Source: Carya illinoinensis
Taxonomy: Eukaryota; Streptophyta; Magnoliopsida; Fagales; Juglandaceae
Assembly (NCBI RefSeq): GCF_018687715.1
Contig: NC_056766.1
Span: 46,540,933 to 46,604,932 of the forward strand
Length of the DNA: 64,000 nucleotides
Direction: 5' to 3'
Made by a program: the position numbers and the translations under genes. The notes under the pieces are model-generated. The model worked only from the letters and a program-made list of their open reading frames with translations. It searched no databases and was not told where the DNA came from. Shown in pieces: positions 11,776 through 25,052 of the stretch (position 1 is its first letter; every line of letters starts with the position of its first letter).

Positions 11776-12215
11776 TACGATTGAGAAGTGAGATGAAAGA
11801 TTATCTCAAAAAATTTTATAATTTTCTTTCTAAATAATATCACACAAATACAAACACTTTTCAATTTCAAATCTTTAACTTTTCATTTAATTATTATCTA
11901 ATCATTACAAATGCAAACACTAATGCTTTTCAATTTCAAAATTTTAACTTTTTCATTTAATCATTATTTAATCATTATAACTAATCCAAACTTCCAAACA
12001 AAACACAAAAATAATTCAACTTTTTTAAATAAAAAAATTACACTAAAAAATTATATTATAATAATATTTTAATTTTATAATATTTTAATTTAATTGTCTT
12101 TGTTCTTTCCTAAAACTCAATAAAATATTTTAACTCAAACTATTTCATTACCATTCACAAATCAATTTTATTACTATTCACATAATTCTCAACTCATCTC
12201 ATTATCCAAAACATT
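11776..12215. mobile_element. MITE of the ATCTCATCTC family
   Basis: AT-rich element with AAGTGAGATGAAAGATTATC on the left and CTCAACTCATCTCATTATCC on the right, and internal ATTTTTCAA.TTT / CATTCACAA words shared with copies near 28.9, 29.6, 33.5, 34.0, 39.7, 48.6, 50.0 and 59.8 kb. Boundaries are approximate. Confidence 0.6.
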
Positions 12216-12234
12216 CTTAACGTTTTTTTTTTCA

Positions 12235-13440
12235 CGATTTCATCTCGTGGAAGAAAAGAAAGGAATTGTACGATTATATATGCACGGAATATTATGGTAT
12301 TTGATATGCATGTCTTAATGATACTTTGTGTGCACAAATTGTAAAGTGGAGGCCTTAAAATATAAAATGTTGGTAGCCAACATCTAGACATGATTACCAG
12401 CTTCTCGTTGCAAATAATTAAATTCTCAAAGGAAAAATGCTAGATGATTAAAAAAATCATTATTAAAATTTTACAAATTTACTTGTTGTAATACATCAAA
12501 GTTATTATATAATAACAATTTTTAAAACCTATCAATATTTAATAGTTTAGATTTTGTCTTGTATCCTATTTTAATTGATAATTGACACTCAAAATGTAAT
12601 TCTCAAGGGAGGGCTAAGCTATATCTAAGCCAAACTCTAAAAGAAACACCAAGTTAATGGTACAATTGGAGTTGCATTAAAATTATTATAAAAAACAAGA
12701 ACTACTCCCTTCCAAGAAAAATTCCTAACATCCTCATTGGGCCATTCAATTATAGGTAACATGGCTCTAGTTCTACAATACGTATGGTTAGGATAGGCAT
12801 ACCCACATTATACTTTGTCGTTCTCCTCTCCTCTCTTCTTTCTCCACCTTTACAGATTAGTCGTTCTATCCTCTCAGCTCCTCCTCCTCCTTTTCCTAAT
12901 TTCAGTTTTTATTGCTATTTTTTTACTAATTTTTTCTGGCGCAGCATGTTGATATAGCTTCTTCTTTTCTTTTTTTTTTTTTAGTTTTTAAAGCTGATTA
13001 TGCATTTAGACAAATGTCTCTACCCAATTAATAGATGAAGAATGTCACAACTACATTTTCCACTTATGACTTTTGCAAAGAATGGCAAGATAGAGAATGA
13101 ATTAATTACTTCAAAGTTTGGAAAAGTATCAAAGATGGTTGCGATACTTCTTTTTATCTAAAATAGAATATAGTTGTCCTTGGTCACAAACTTACAGAGA
13201 AATTTAGTGATGAATATTATCAAAGAATTTTGTCTCACTTCCACCTCAAAAAAGAAAAGAATGGAAATGTATGTATGATTAGGAATATTGAAAGAATATA
13301 TTATGCACATATTGTTGATGATACTTGGCATGCCCAATTTGTAAATTGAGTGGTACTAAAGCATAAGCCAATATCTGATTAATTATATTGTTTGCAATGA
13401 ATAAATTCTCAAAAGGCCATAAATGCTACATCTACAAAAA
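12235..13440. repeat. Diverged direct repeat pair of about 200 bp
   Basis: 12235-12450 and 13235-13440 align in the same order: AAGAAAAGAA.GGAA, then GATACTT.G.GTGC.CAA, TTGTAAA.TG.G, CCAA.ATCT and AAATTCTCAAA. The sequence at 11740-11775 repeats the first few tens of bases. Function unknown; no coding content. Confidence 0.55.
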
Positions 13441-14029
13441 ATTACAAAAATAATGTTAAACATATCATGTTAGATAGACGTGATACATTTTATTTATTTT
13501 ATATGAATCATCATAAAATTACTAGATAGTTTAGGAGTATGGATGGTATCGGCATACTTCCAAGCTATTACTATGTCATGATATATATATTTAAAATATT
13601 GTTTATATGAATATATTAATTTTTAATAATATGTTATTATACGATATGTTAAAAGTATCACATGTCTGTAATCCAAAACTATGTATTAATTAGTCATAAT
13701 CATATATCTATATATACCATCGGCATCATTCAAGACTTAATGATTTAAATGGTATTGTATATCATATTTTTATCGATGTTAACAATATTGCAATCATAAC
13801 CAATATGTAAACAATCAAAATGAAACAGTTTGAGATATTGCCTTAAATATTATATAAGTGTATTGTATAATTGAATTAGGAGCTTAAAGAAGTGTGGCAA
13901 CTCGAACTAGCATGCAGTGGGTAGTCGAAATTTGTTCATTTAACTTTTATTTAAATATAAGTCATACTCAAATTTGTTATGTAGAAACATCTCATTTATT
14001 ATTCAAATGAGTTATTTAATTATGGTGAT
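13441..14029. other. Gene-free AT-rich stretch
   Basis: No coding frame or element end recognised. I looked here for a left CACTA terminus matching the one at 18959 and found none. Confidence 0.4.
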
Positions 14030-14576
14030 TGTGTGTCACCGCAAATGTGTCATAAAGTCATCGTAAATGATCTGTTAAATCATAGTTAAGTGTCACCGCG
14101 ATGACTTTCTGGCAATATCTTATGCGGAAATACATATTTGCATGTCGAGCGTCGAAAAAACTTATTTGTGTCGATTTTAGGGATGTAAATAACTATTAAC
14201 AATGATTTAATATCGTCAGAAATAGTTTTACATTTTTCAAAAAAAATTATCAATCTTCGAAGATGTCCCCTTATAAAAAAAAACATTAAATAGGATGGAG
14301 TCATCATAGATTTCAGGGTAGAAGTTAGATCCAAGATTCCGAAATAAGTTAAGAATATAAAATACGAAAATGCTTTTTGCAGTAGGGTTAGGGAGCGGCG
14401 GCGTAGTCAGCTCCAAAGTAGCATAAATAAAATGGTCCAATTGAAAGCATTTTAATGAAACAGTTCATTTCATTCAATCGTAGCCCATCCCGATTTCAAT
14501 CTTTCTTCCCTCGTGTTTTACACTTCGATTCTTTTCCTTCTTCCCCCTACCATTTTCAATCACCATCCCTGATCAA

Positions 14577-14806
14577 GGTGTCGTCGTCAGATTCGATGAA
14601 GGTCCTGAAACCCTCCATACAATCAGACTTGAAGACGCCCTCATAGGTGGCCTTGGAGGGCCACGAGAATTTGCCTTTCCCCAAGGCCTTCCCTCTCCGC
14701 CACTCCCCCTCATACATGCACCCGCCAGACCATAGGTACTTTCTGAATCCGTGTGGCGCGCTCCCAGTGAAGCTCCCCATGTAGAGATCACCGTTTGGGA
14801 GGGCCT
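14577..14806 (-). pseudogene. PIP5K MORN-repeat fragment
   Basis: The minus-strand frame reads [19 protein letters not shown], then [19 protein letters not shown] and [19 protein letters not shown], ending [13 protein letters not shown]. This is the N-terminal MORN-repeat region of plant phosphatidylinositol-4-phosphate 5-kinases (G-x-Y-x-G-x-W/F periodicity). A stop lies just before ALPNGD and similarity ends abruptly at both sides, with no kinase domain. GC content is well above the flanks. Most likely a captured exon fragment in the putative CACTA element. Confidence 0.85.
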
Positions 14807-15779
14807 TCTAGACTTTGGAGGCGGAAGGTGACGCCACACTGGTAGTCAAGGCAGGCGAGGTTGTCAACATAGTCGACGTCACCCTTCGCGTAGTGGTTTG
14901 GTATTGGCTATGGCCTACGCCAACTACTTGAGATGGTTTCTAGGTCTCTCTACCTAGCTTGTTAACCTCCAATTTCTTCTTTTTATCTCTGGAAACGATG
15001 CCGTTGAACTCATCAAAGAGTAGTGCTGCTGCTTCATGAATTTTCAGGTCATTCATAAAAGCCAAGCTCTTTCTCACCCTTCTTTTAATCTCCAATATGC
15101 GAACTATTTACAAGTGCTCACTGCATTTGCAAGTTTCACTATGATTATATATCTAGAAGGAAAAGATTGGCCAGAGTTTGGAGCAATTAGCGACAATTTC
15201 TCTCTCTTGAAACTACCCTTTTTCTCTCACTCTCGCTGGTATTTCTCACTCCAAAACTCTCTTTTTGGTATTTCTTACTCCAAACCATGGAAAGAATCAA
15301 CGAGTGTTGGAGCTTTTTGGATCTGTCTCGCACCCTCAAAGCAGAAGCGGGAAATTGAAAAGTGAAATGGCTTTCAACCATTTTGCATTTTCATTTTTTT
15401 TTTCAATAAATAGCAGTTGGTTTGGCATGATGTCAGACGACTGCATGACGTCTATATTCGATGACTGTCTATAGAACTACTCTATAAAATATTATAATCA
15501 CAAAAAATACATTTGGTGGATGTAAGAAAATACCTAATTAGAAAAGGTGGTGCAGTAGCTCAACTTTATTAATGGTGAAAACTCGGATACAAACAGGTGA
15601 ACCTTATGCTATAATTGTAGAATCATGCCAATATATAGGGTTCCAGAAAGATAGAAACCAACTTAAATCCATAAGTTAATATGATAATAACAATTACAAT
15701 ACCTGATAAACAATACAATATAGTTGGCGAAAATTGATTTCCACATTGTCATTTGACTGATCATATCCATAAGTAGTAA

Positions 15780-16130
15780 TATTATCTTGTCATCATATTC
15801 TTTCTTATGTAACACTTCAAGAGCAATATATGTAGGAGTTCCAACAGTTGATTTTGGTTGTGAATTCAACACTGAGAGCTGGGGAAAAAAATATGAGTCT
15901 AAATATGAGGATATTGACAAAAACTAATGGAGCAAACAAAAATAAAGATACCATAGATAAAGCCAACAAATTGCCACATTACTGAACCAACATACTATTA
16001 AAGAAGATGCAAATATATTTTAGTTATATCACTACTCACTAGCATGAAAATACCACAAGAGATGTCCATCAATATTGGGATGCCTCAGTGATCTATGGTT
16101 TATAATTTCCGTTTGTACATTCTCATCTAT
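15780..16130 (-). pseudogene. SnRK2-type kinase fragments (two exons)
   Basis: Exon-like piece one (16130 down to about 16067), preceded by an AG acceptor, reads IDENVQTEIINHRSLRHPNI. Piece two (15878 down to about 15785), also after an AG, reads [20 protein letters not shown] then [12 protein letters not shown]. Both match the subclass of plant SnRK2 kinases activated in osmotic and ABA signalling; piece two covers the activation segment, where APE has become ALE. The exons between them (catalytic HRD loop) and the rest of the domain are absent, so it cannot encode a kinase. Same strand as the PIP5K fragment. Confidence 0.85.
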
Positions 16131-16735
16131 CTGTTAACACAATATATAAGGCGGGTAAGATACATTAACAAACAGAAATCCAAAGAAGTTCCAAGACTTT
16201 AAGCACAACATGACACTATATTTGCAAAGCATATTCAGACGTGGTCTGTAGCCTATATCAAAGGGACTGAACGACAGTTTTAGCCACCTCTATTCAACAA
16301 AAGGATAGAAATAGGGCTTCAGTTGCCATGAAAATATATACAATGAGATCTTGAACAATTACATAGCATGTCAGACTGTTTGCATTATAAATAGGATTAG
16401 TTTTACAAGTTTATCACTACTTGAATAAAAATTTGTGATCAAATAAGATGGTTTAAATTTTCAAAACTATTTTATAGAAGAGTATAAATGCAGGACAGTT
16501 AAGGCTCATCAAATGAAATTCTAATTCATTTATATAACTAAATAAGATTTGATTTAACGCCCTCATATCTTAATAATTTGGACACAACCCATTCAATTAG
16601 GAACCCAGTGAACTATACAAAGCCAAATAGCATAAATATAAACAATCCATGTAAGTTTGTAAAAGTTGAAAATCAAAAATGAGTTTCTAAAATCTTTAAA
16701 TTCCTTCTGTTTCATAGAAATGAACGCTATACAAT

Positions 16736-17492
16736 TAGAGGTGTAAAAAAAACCGATAAATTGGACTAGACTGGACCAAACTGGTGGGATCTGTCCGATC
16801 CCGAGATTGGTTCAGTTCGGTACCAATTTTATTTTTATTAAAACCGGTCCGATTCTAGTTTTTCTTTTTCTAAAACCGGATCAAGCAAAACCGGACCGGA
16901 CCGGTTTATATATATATGTTAATTTTTTTATATTGTATATAATATTTATATATAATATATAACTATATATAAAATAGTTTTGTATTATATGACAAATTAC
17001 TAATTAATATAATATTAAATTTTAAAATCTTTTATTATTTTGCTTATTGTATTAATAGTTATACTATATTATATAATGCATATTAATAGTTATACTAATA
17101 CTATATCATTATATATTATCATTATAGTATTATATACTACAATATATTATCATTATAGTATTATATACTATAATATATTATATTCTATTATATAATATAG
17201 TACATTAAAATCGATAAAATCGGACCGAAAATCGGTAAAACCGAAGTATCGGTTTATAAGGATATGTAGTATATTATCATTATAGTATTATATACTATAA
17301 TATATTATATTATATTATATTATATAGTACATTAAAATCGATAAAATCGGACCGAAAATCGGTAAAACCGAAGTATCGGTTTATGAGGATAACTGGTGCG
17401 TAATTGGTTTTGAAAAATACAAAACTGGTACATATCGGTTCGGTTCTAAATTTTATCTAAAACCAGAACGAACCATACTATTTACACCCTTA
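16736..17492. mobile_element. hAT-type MITE, 757 bp, with 8-bp target duplication
   Basis: Termini are TAGAGGTGTAAA and, complemented, TAAGGGTGTAAA. The flanks TATACAAT (16728-16735) and TCTACAAT (17493-17500) differ at one base and give an 8-bp target duplication typical of hAT elements. The interior is rich in ACCGG/CCGGT words and AT runs. A second family member, with TAGGGATGTAAA ends, is at 51778-52355. Confidence 0.85.
17144..17397. repeat. 127-bp tandem duplication inside the hAT MITE
   Basis: Two adjacent, nearly identical copies (17144-17270 and 17271-17397), each ending in a block with AATCGGTAAAACCGAAGTAT. High identity suggests recent origin. Confidence 0.9.
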
Positions 17493-18140
17493 TCTACAAT
17501 TCGTATATTGCACAGGCAAACTACATTATAGAACTTATTCCTCCCGGTACATAAAATTGATAGATACATAAAATTAATAAAAACCCTACAGCATGCACAT
17601 TTCTTCATAGGTAATAGGACTTATAACATTGCAGCATGCATATTTTTGATAGGTAATACTAAAAGAATATCAGAGCTTTAATAATGGAGAAACCCAACAC
17701 ATTCAAAGGTATTACCAACAACACAAACACTGCAATATCACCTCCTAGCTCCTGCAATAGCACCTCACAACACCTCATATTTTGCCCCAACAATGCAAAC
17801 ACTAAAACAACACCAAACACAACCCATCCAAAGCCTAAAATTAAGATATTACCAACAATCCAATTTTACTCACACAAACACATGGGGATCATAAATGAGG
17901 TATGAGAAACATGATAATTTCAGCAAGTTTATAAAAGCTACCCTCATACTCAAAACTGAAAAGAAACTTCACAATCATTGAACAATGGAAGAAATTAAAA
18001 ACCAATTTCAATAAGGCAATAACTAATCGACCCAGAGCAAGGAAAGCTAAAAATTTTACAAATTGGAATATGCCCAAACACTAAATTAGAAAATGGGTCT
18101 TCCCAAATAATAAAAAATTAGAGGGAAAGTGTGGGGCTTA

Positions 18141-18560
18141 CCCGGAGGCTTGGGAGAGGCATCTTAGTTGGCTGTGCGTGGCGGCGACAGCGATAGCACC
18201 TCTGTTATTTCACCCAAATTGCTGAAACTAGACACAGATAGAGAAAAATGGAGATAGTTAGTGTAGGAGAGAGGCGACGAAGAGGGAGAGAGAAGTATGC
18301 TCACTTGAGACGGCATCGTTGAATGATGGCGGCGATGCAGAGGGGAGGGGACGCTTGATGCAATGGGGCTTCTAAGAGAGAGAGAGAGAGTGTGAGTGAG
18401 TGAGTTGGCGACTGTGGCCAGTCTCATTTTGTCACCATTGACAGTGGCTCTTGGGTGTAGTGGAAAGAGCCAGGGTTAGGGAGGGGAGGGTTGGGCAGCG
18501 CTATAGGGAAAATAAGTTTTGTTTTAGGGCTTGGGAGTATGCGCGCTGGGTTTTGGATTT
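18141..18560 (-). other. GC-rich block resembling a leader exon
   Basis: Much richer in GC than its flanks. On the minus strand an open frame of 87 codons (18427-18164) runs to a good splice donor, CCTCCGG|GTAAGCC at 18142/18141. It could be a captured promoter or first exon feeding the SnRK2-like pieces. The Ser/Leu-rich protein is not recognised and may be untranslated leader. Confidence 0.35.
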
Positions 18561-18962
18561 TGTAAAAGACTATTTCCGGTGCTTAATTATCGTCGCAAAA
18601 AATGATTAATTTGTCGCAAATAAATCCCATCCTCGTTATTCTCTATGTAGTTTAAAAAAAATACCGTTACAAGTTTTATTGTGGCGACTTTTTTTCACCA
18701 CCAAAACTTGATTTGCAGCAATTTTTCTCTCAACAAAAATAAAATATCACTACAGTAAAAGCATTTGTTGCGACAATAAAACTGTCAAAATAGGTGTAGA
18801 GTCGCCGTAAAAGATTTCATAGTGAATTCTCCATTAGCATTTCCCAACTTCGCGCTACAATTTAGCGGTGAAATGAAACATTGTACTTAAGGTCCTTTTG
18901 CGACGATTTCTTTTGCATCTAAATGAAAATCGCCACAAAATACCTATTTTCTTATAGTGTAT

Positions 18963-19500
18963 AGACTTTGATGTAGATGATCAAGGCATGCACGAGCAAG
19001 AAGACCCTGTAAGCCCAAAGAGTAACATGGGGGCATGTCCCCATTTGGGTTATTGTCCTATATTTGACCATTTTTGTTTGTTTTAATGACTATGATGGAT
19101 CGTTTATTGTTGTAAAGACATTGTGATGTTAAGACCGTGTGACTTATGAATAGTATATGATGCTCAAGTTAATATTTTAGTATTTTTTCTGGTATTGGTA
19201 TATGTAGAAAATATTTGTTCCCTTTATATTTTTTCACTGTGAATTTTTACACACTCGCATGCTAAGCATATGAGCTCACAAGATTATCACAATTGTGAGG
19301 GAAGTGAATTGTGCAGTGTACATTCTGACGTCCTAACTTTTCTCTAAATCACAAGTGGGAATCAAGAGTGACACAGCTTGTGAATAGAATAACTATTTTA
19401 TTTTATTGTGTCAGCTTTTCTATGAAACCCATCTTTCCTTTATACATATAAGGTTTTGATGTAATTGGAGGGAAGAGCTCTGACTCCTACTCCTTCATAT

Positions 19501-19552
<52 letters not shown>

Positions 19553-20604
19553 AGCCTTAGAAGTCAATATTATAGAAGTTTCTATATTTGTTCTCCTAGG
19601 ACGGAAAATGTCATTGGAGAGGCAAATATATCTTTTGAGAAGAATGTGGAAGTCTCATGATAATACATTGTGCAATCGATCTTGATGCTCTGACTTGTTT
19701 TTATATCCAAGGTTGTACGTGGAGTAAGCAAACTTCTTCAACAGTAGCAACTCATTTAGAATTGGTACAATCTTATCTACTACAACATCATTCTCGCTCT
19801 TAAGAGAATTGCCAATAAAAATACAAGCTCCAACCTATTTTTTCTTTAACCATGTAGTTATCTACTAGCCAATAAACATAGGATCTAGGCTACTCTATTA
19901 GTTCCACCTTTATTTTCCTTTTACATTTCTTTTAACTATTCATCACCAAGATAGCAACATTTGGGGACAATTGTGGATCCCCAGCCAACCCCAACTAAAG
20001 ATCTGACTAATTGTTGCCCTAAGAAACTTTGGTGGAAGAAGGTATATTAATATATAGTCAAGAATAGATAGAGATGTTTTTATTTATGGAAAATACTTTA
20101 ACTATAAAGAAATTGTATAAAAGTAAACCTAAAAACCGATGTAGCTTGATGTTATGCGCCAGATTGTAAAGTTATTTTTATAATAAAGTAGATCTAATGA
20201 ATTTTATGAAATAACATTAATTTGTAAATTTACTTTATATAATATATTTGTATATGTAGCAATTATCTTTATTTATTATTATTTTTTAGGTCAAATAGTT
20301 CTCTACTTTGCATTTACAATCACGTTCTAAACTTTTTAGCATCCACCATTTGTGAATAGTTAGCCCACTTGCAAGTTACACTTTATCTCTTCTCCCTTTC
20401 TAGAATTATAAAATAGAACGTGGGTTGCACATGTGTAAACAAATTGCACATGGCATTAAAAAACTAAAAGAACAAGTAGACCCACCACCAAGATGTACAT
20501 GCAACACCTATATCAAGATTGATAAACACTAATATTTCTTTATTTTTTTCACCTAAATAATCTCTCAACTTGACTTATTTTATAGCCAATTTGTTTTCTC
20601 ATAT
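18963..20604. other. Gene-free stretch with a CT microsatellite
   Basis: A (CT)n run occupies about 19505-19548. It is preceded by TATACATATAAGG, which could be a promoter-like or solo-LTR remnant, but I cannot place ends. No coding frame recognised. Confidence 0.4.
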
Positions 20605-20912
20605 GCATGCGTTAGTACGTAACAAAGCCACAATAATTATAACCTATCAAGACTAAGACAAATGAAAGTTCCTTTAAAATCCGATGTTAGATTACAAAAC
20701 TCATTGATTAAGAAGAACATTGGGTAAGTGCCGAGAATCAAACCATAAATGGTGGAAAAAGATATAAAAGCTGAAGACAAGCTAGAAGTAGTCTTAATTC
20801 CTTATCGACAAAAGCCAGAGGAATAGTTACCGCAGGTTGTAGGTGTGTTTAGGTGTTGTAATCTCCCTTTAATCATTAACAAATTATTAAGCTCAGCTAC
20901 ATTGCCAAGGGA
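20605..20912 (+). promoter_or_regulatory. Promoter-region repeat, copy 1 (upstream of CDPK pseudogene)
   Basis: About 308 bp nearly identical to 24744-25052 in the same orientation. It contains a TATA-like GATATAAAAGC (copy 2: AGTATAAAAGC), about 170 bp before the first recognisable kinase codons. Conservation between copies and position suggest it is the 5' regulatory region of the ancestral CDPK unit. Confidence 0.65.
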
Positions 20913-20929
20913 TTCAAAGACTGCACAGA

Positions 20930-24190
<3,261 letters not shown>

Positions 24191-24743
24191 TGAACTGATT
24201 GATTGATCGCCTTAAGTAATCATTTGGTGATTTTATTTTTTGACCATTTTTATCGAATGAACTATTGATGAATATTAATCTTTACGAGCAGTTTGGTAAA
24301 TTTTTATATGGTTTTTCAATTGAAACGTCAACTACTCATAGGCTAACCCTCTTTTCACACACAAAATATCCACTTCAATGGAGTAAAATAACTCAAGTAT
24401 GATGGTGTACTTGTAAACCAAAGCAACTGGCTTGCCTCCAAAAGCTTAGGCATTCAAGTCAGCATGCTTTACTTGCAAGTTATGACACAATAAATGACAC
24501 AAGTAAACTCATTGATTAAATTAAAAATGAATTGGTTCCTTGATCTGTTGATCCAATGTACTCAGTGTGTAGTATATAATGTGCCTTTGAGGATGAGTAG
24601 AATCCCCAGCTACAAAAACATTTTTCCTCCTCTCCACTTCAATCCAGCTGCATTCATTTCTAGGAATTGTTTTTTGACAATAAAAAATAAAGAATTATTT
24701 ATAGGTTCACCTACTTGCCAATTAATTACCCTATATTTACATT
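24191..24743. other. Spacer after the CDPK pseudogene
   Basis: AT-rich 3' flank of the pseudogene leading into the repeated promoter region. No other feature recognised. Confidence 0.4.
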
Positions 24744-25052
24744 CTATGCATGCATATGTAACAAAGCCACAATAATTATAACCTATTAAGACTTAGACAC
24801 AAATGAAAGTTACTTTAAAATGCAATTTTAGATTACAAAACTAAGTAATTAAGAAGAAGAGTAGGTAAGTGCCAAGAATCAAACCATAAAGGATGGAAAA
24901 AGAGTATAAAAGCTAAAGACAAGCTAGAAGTAGTCTTAATTCCTTATCCGCAAAAGCCAAAGGAATAGTAGACCGCAGGTTGAAGGCGTGTTTGAGTGTT
25001 GTAATCTCTCCTTAATCATGAACAAATTATTAAGCTTAGTTACACAGCCAAA
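24744..25052 (+). promoter_or_regulatory. Promoter-region repeat, copy 2 (orphan)
   Basis: Second copy of the 20605-20912 segment, same strand. Similarity stops at about 25052, where kinase sequence would be expected some 20 bp later; hAT-like sequence begins instead. This marks the start of a third CDPK unit whose body is gone. Confidence 0.75.

Larger units (their letters stand above)
14030..18959 (-). mobile_element. Probable CACTA-type element carrying gene fragments (left end not found)
   Basis: On the minus strand the right boundary begins CACTATAAGAAAATAGG at 18959, the signature start of plant CACTA (En/Spm) elements. The next roughly 400 bp are dense in GTCGC/GCGAC words, as in subterminal repeats. 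Similar words (GTGTCACCGC, GCGTCGAAAA, ATCGTC) reappear at 14030-14215 and suggest the other subterminal region. Between them lie a PIP5K fragment, a SnRK2 fragment, a hAT MITE and a GC-rich block, all unlike the surroundings. No transposase is visible, so it would be non-autonomous. The left boundary is my guess; a left CACTA end is missing or decayed. Confidence 0.5.
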
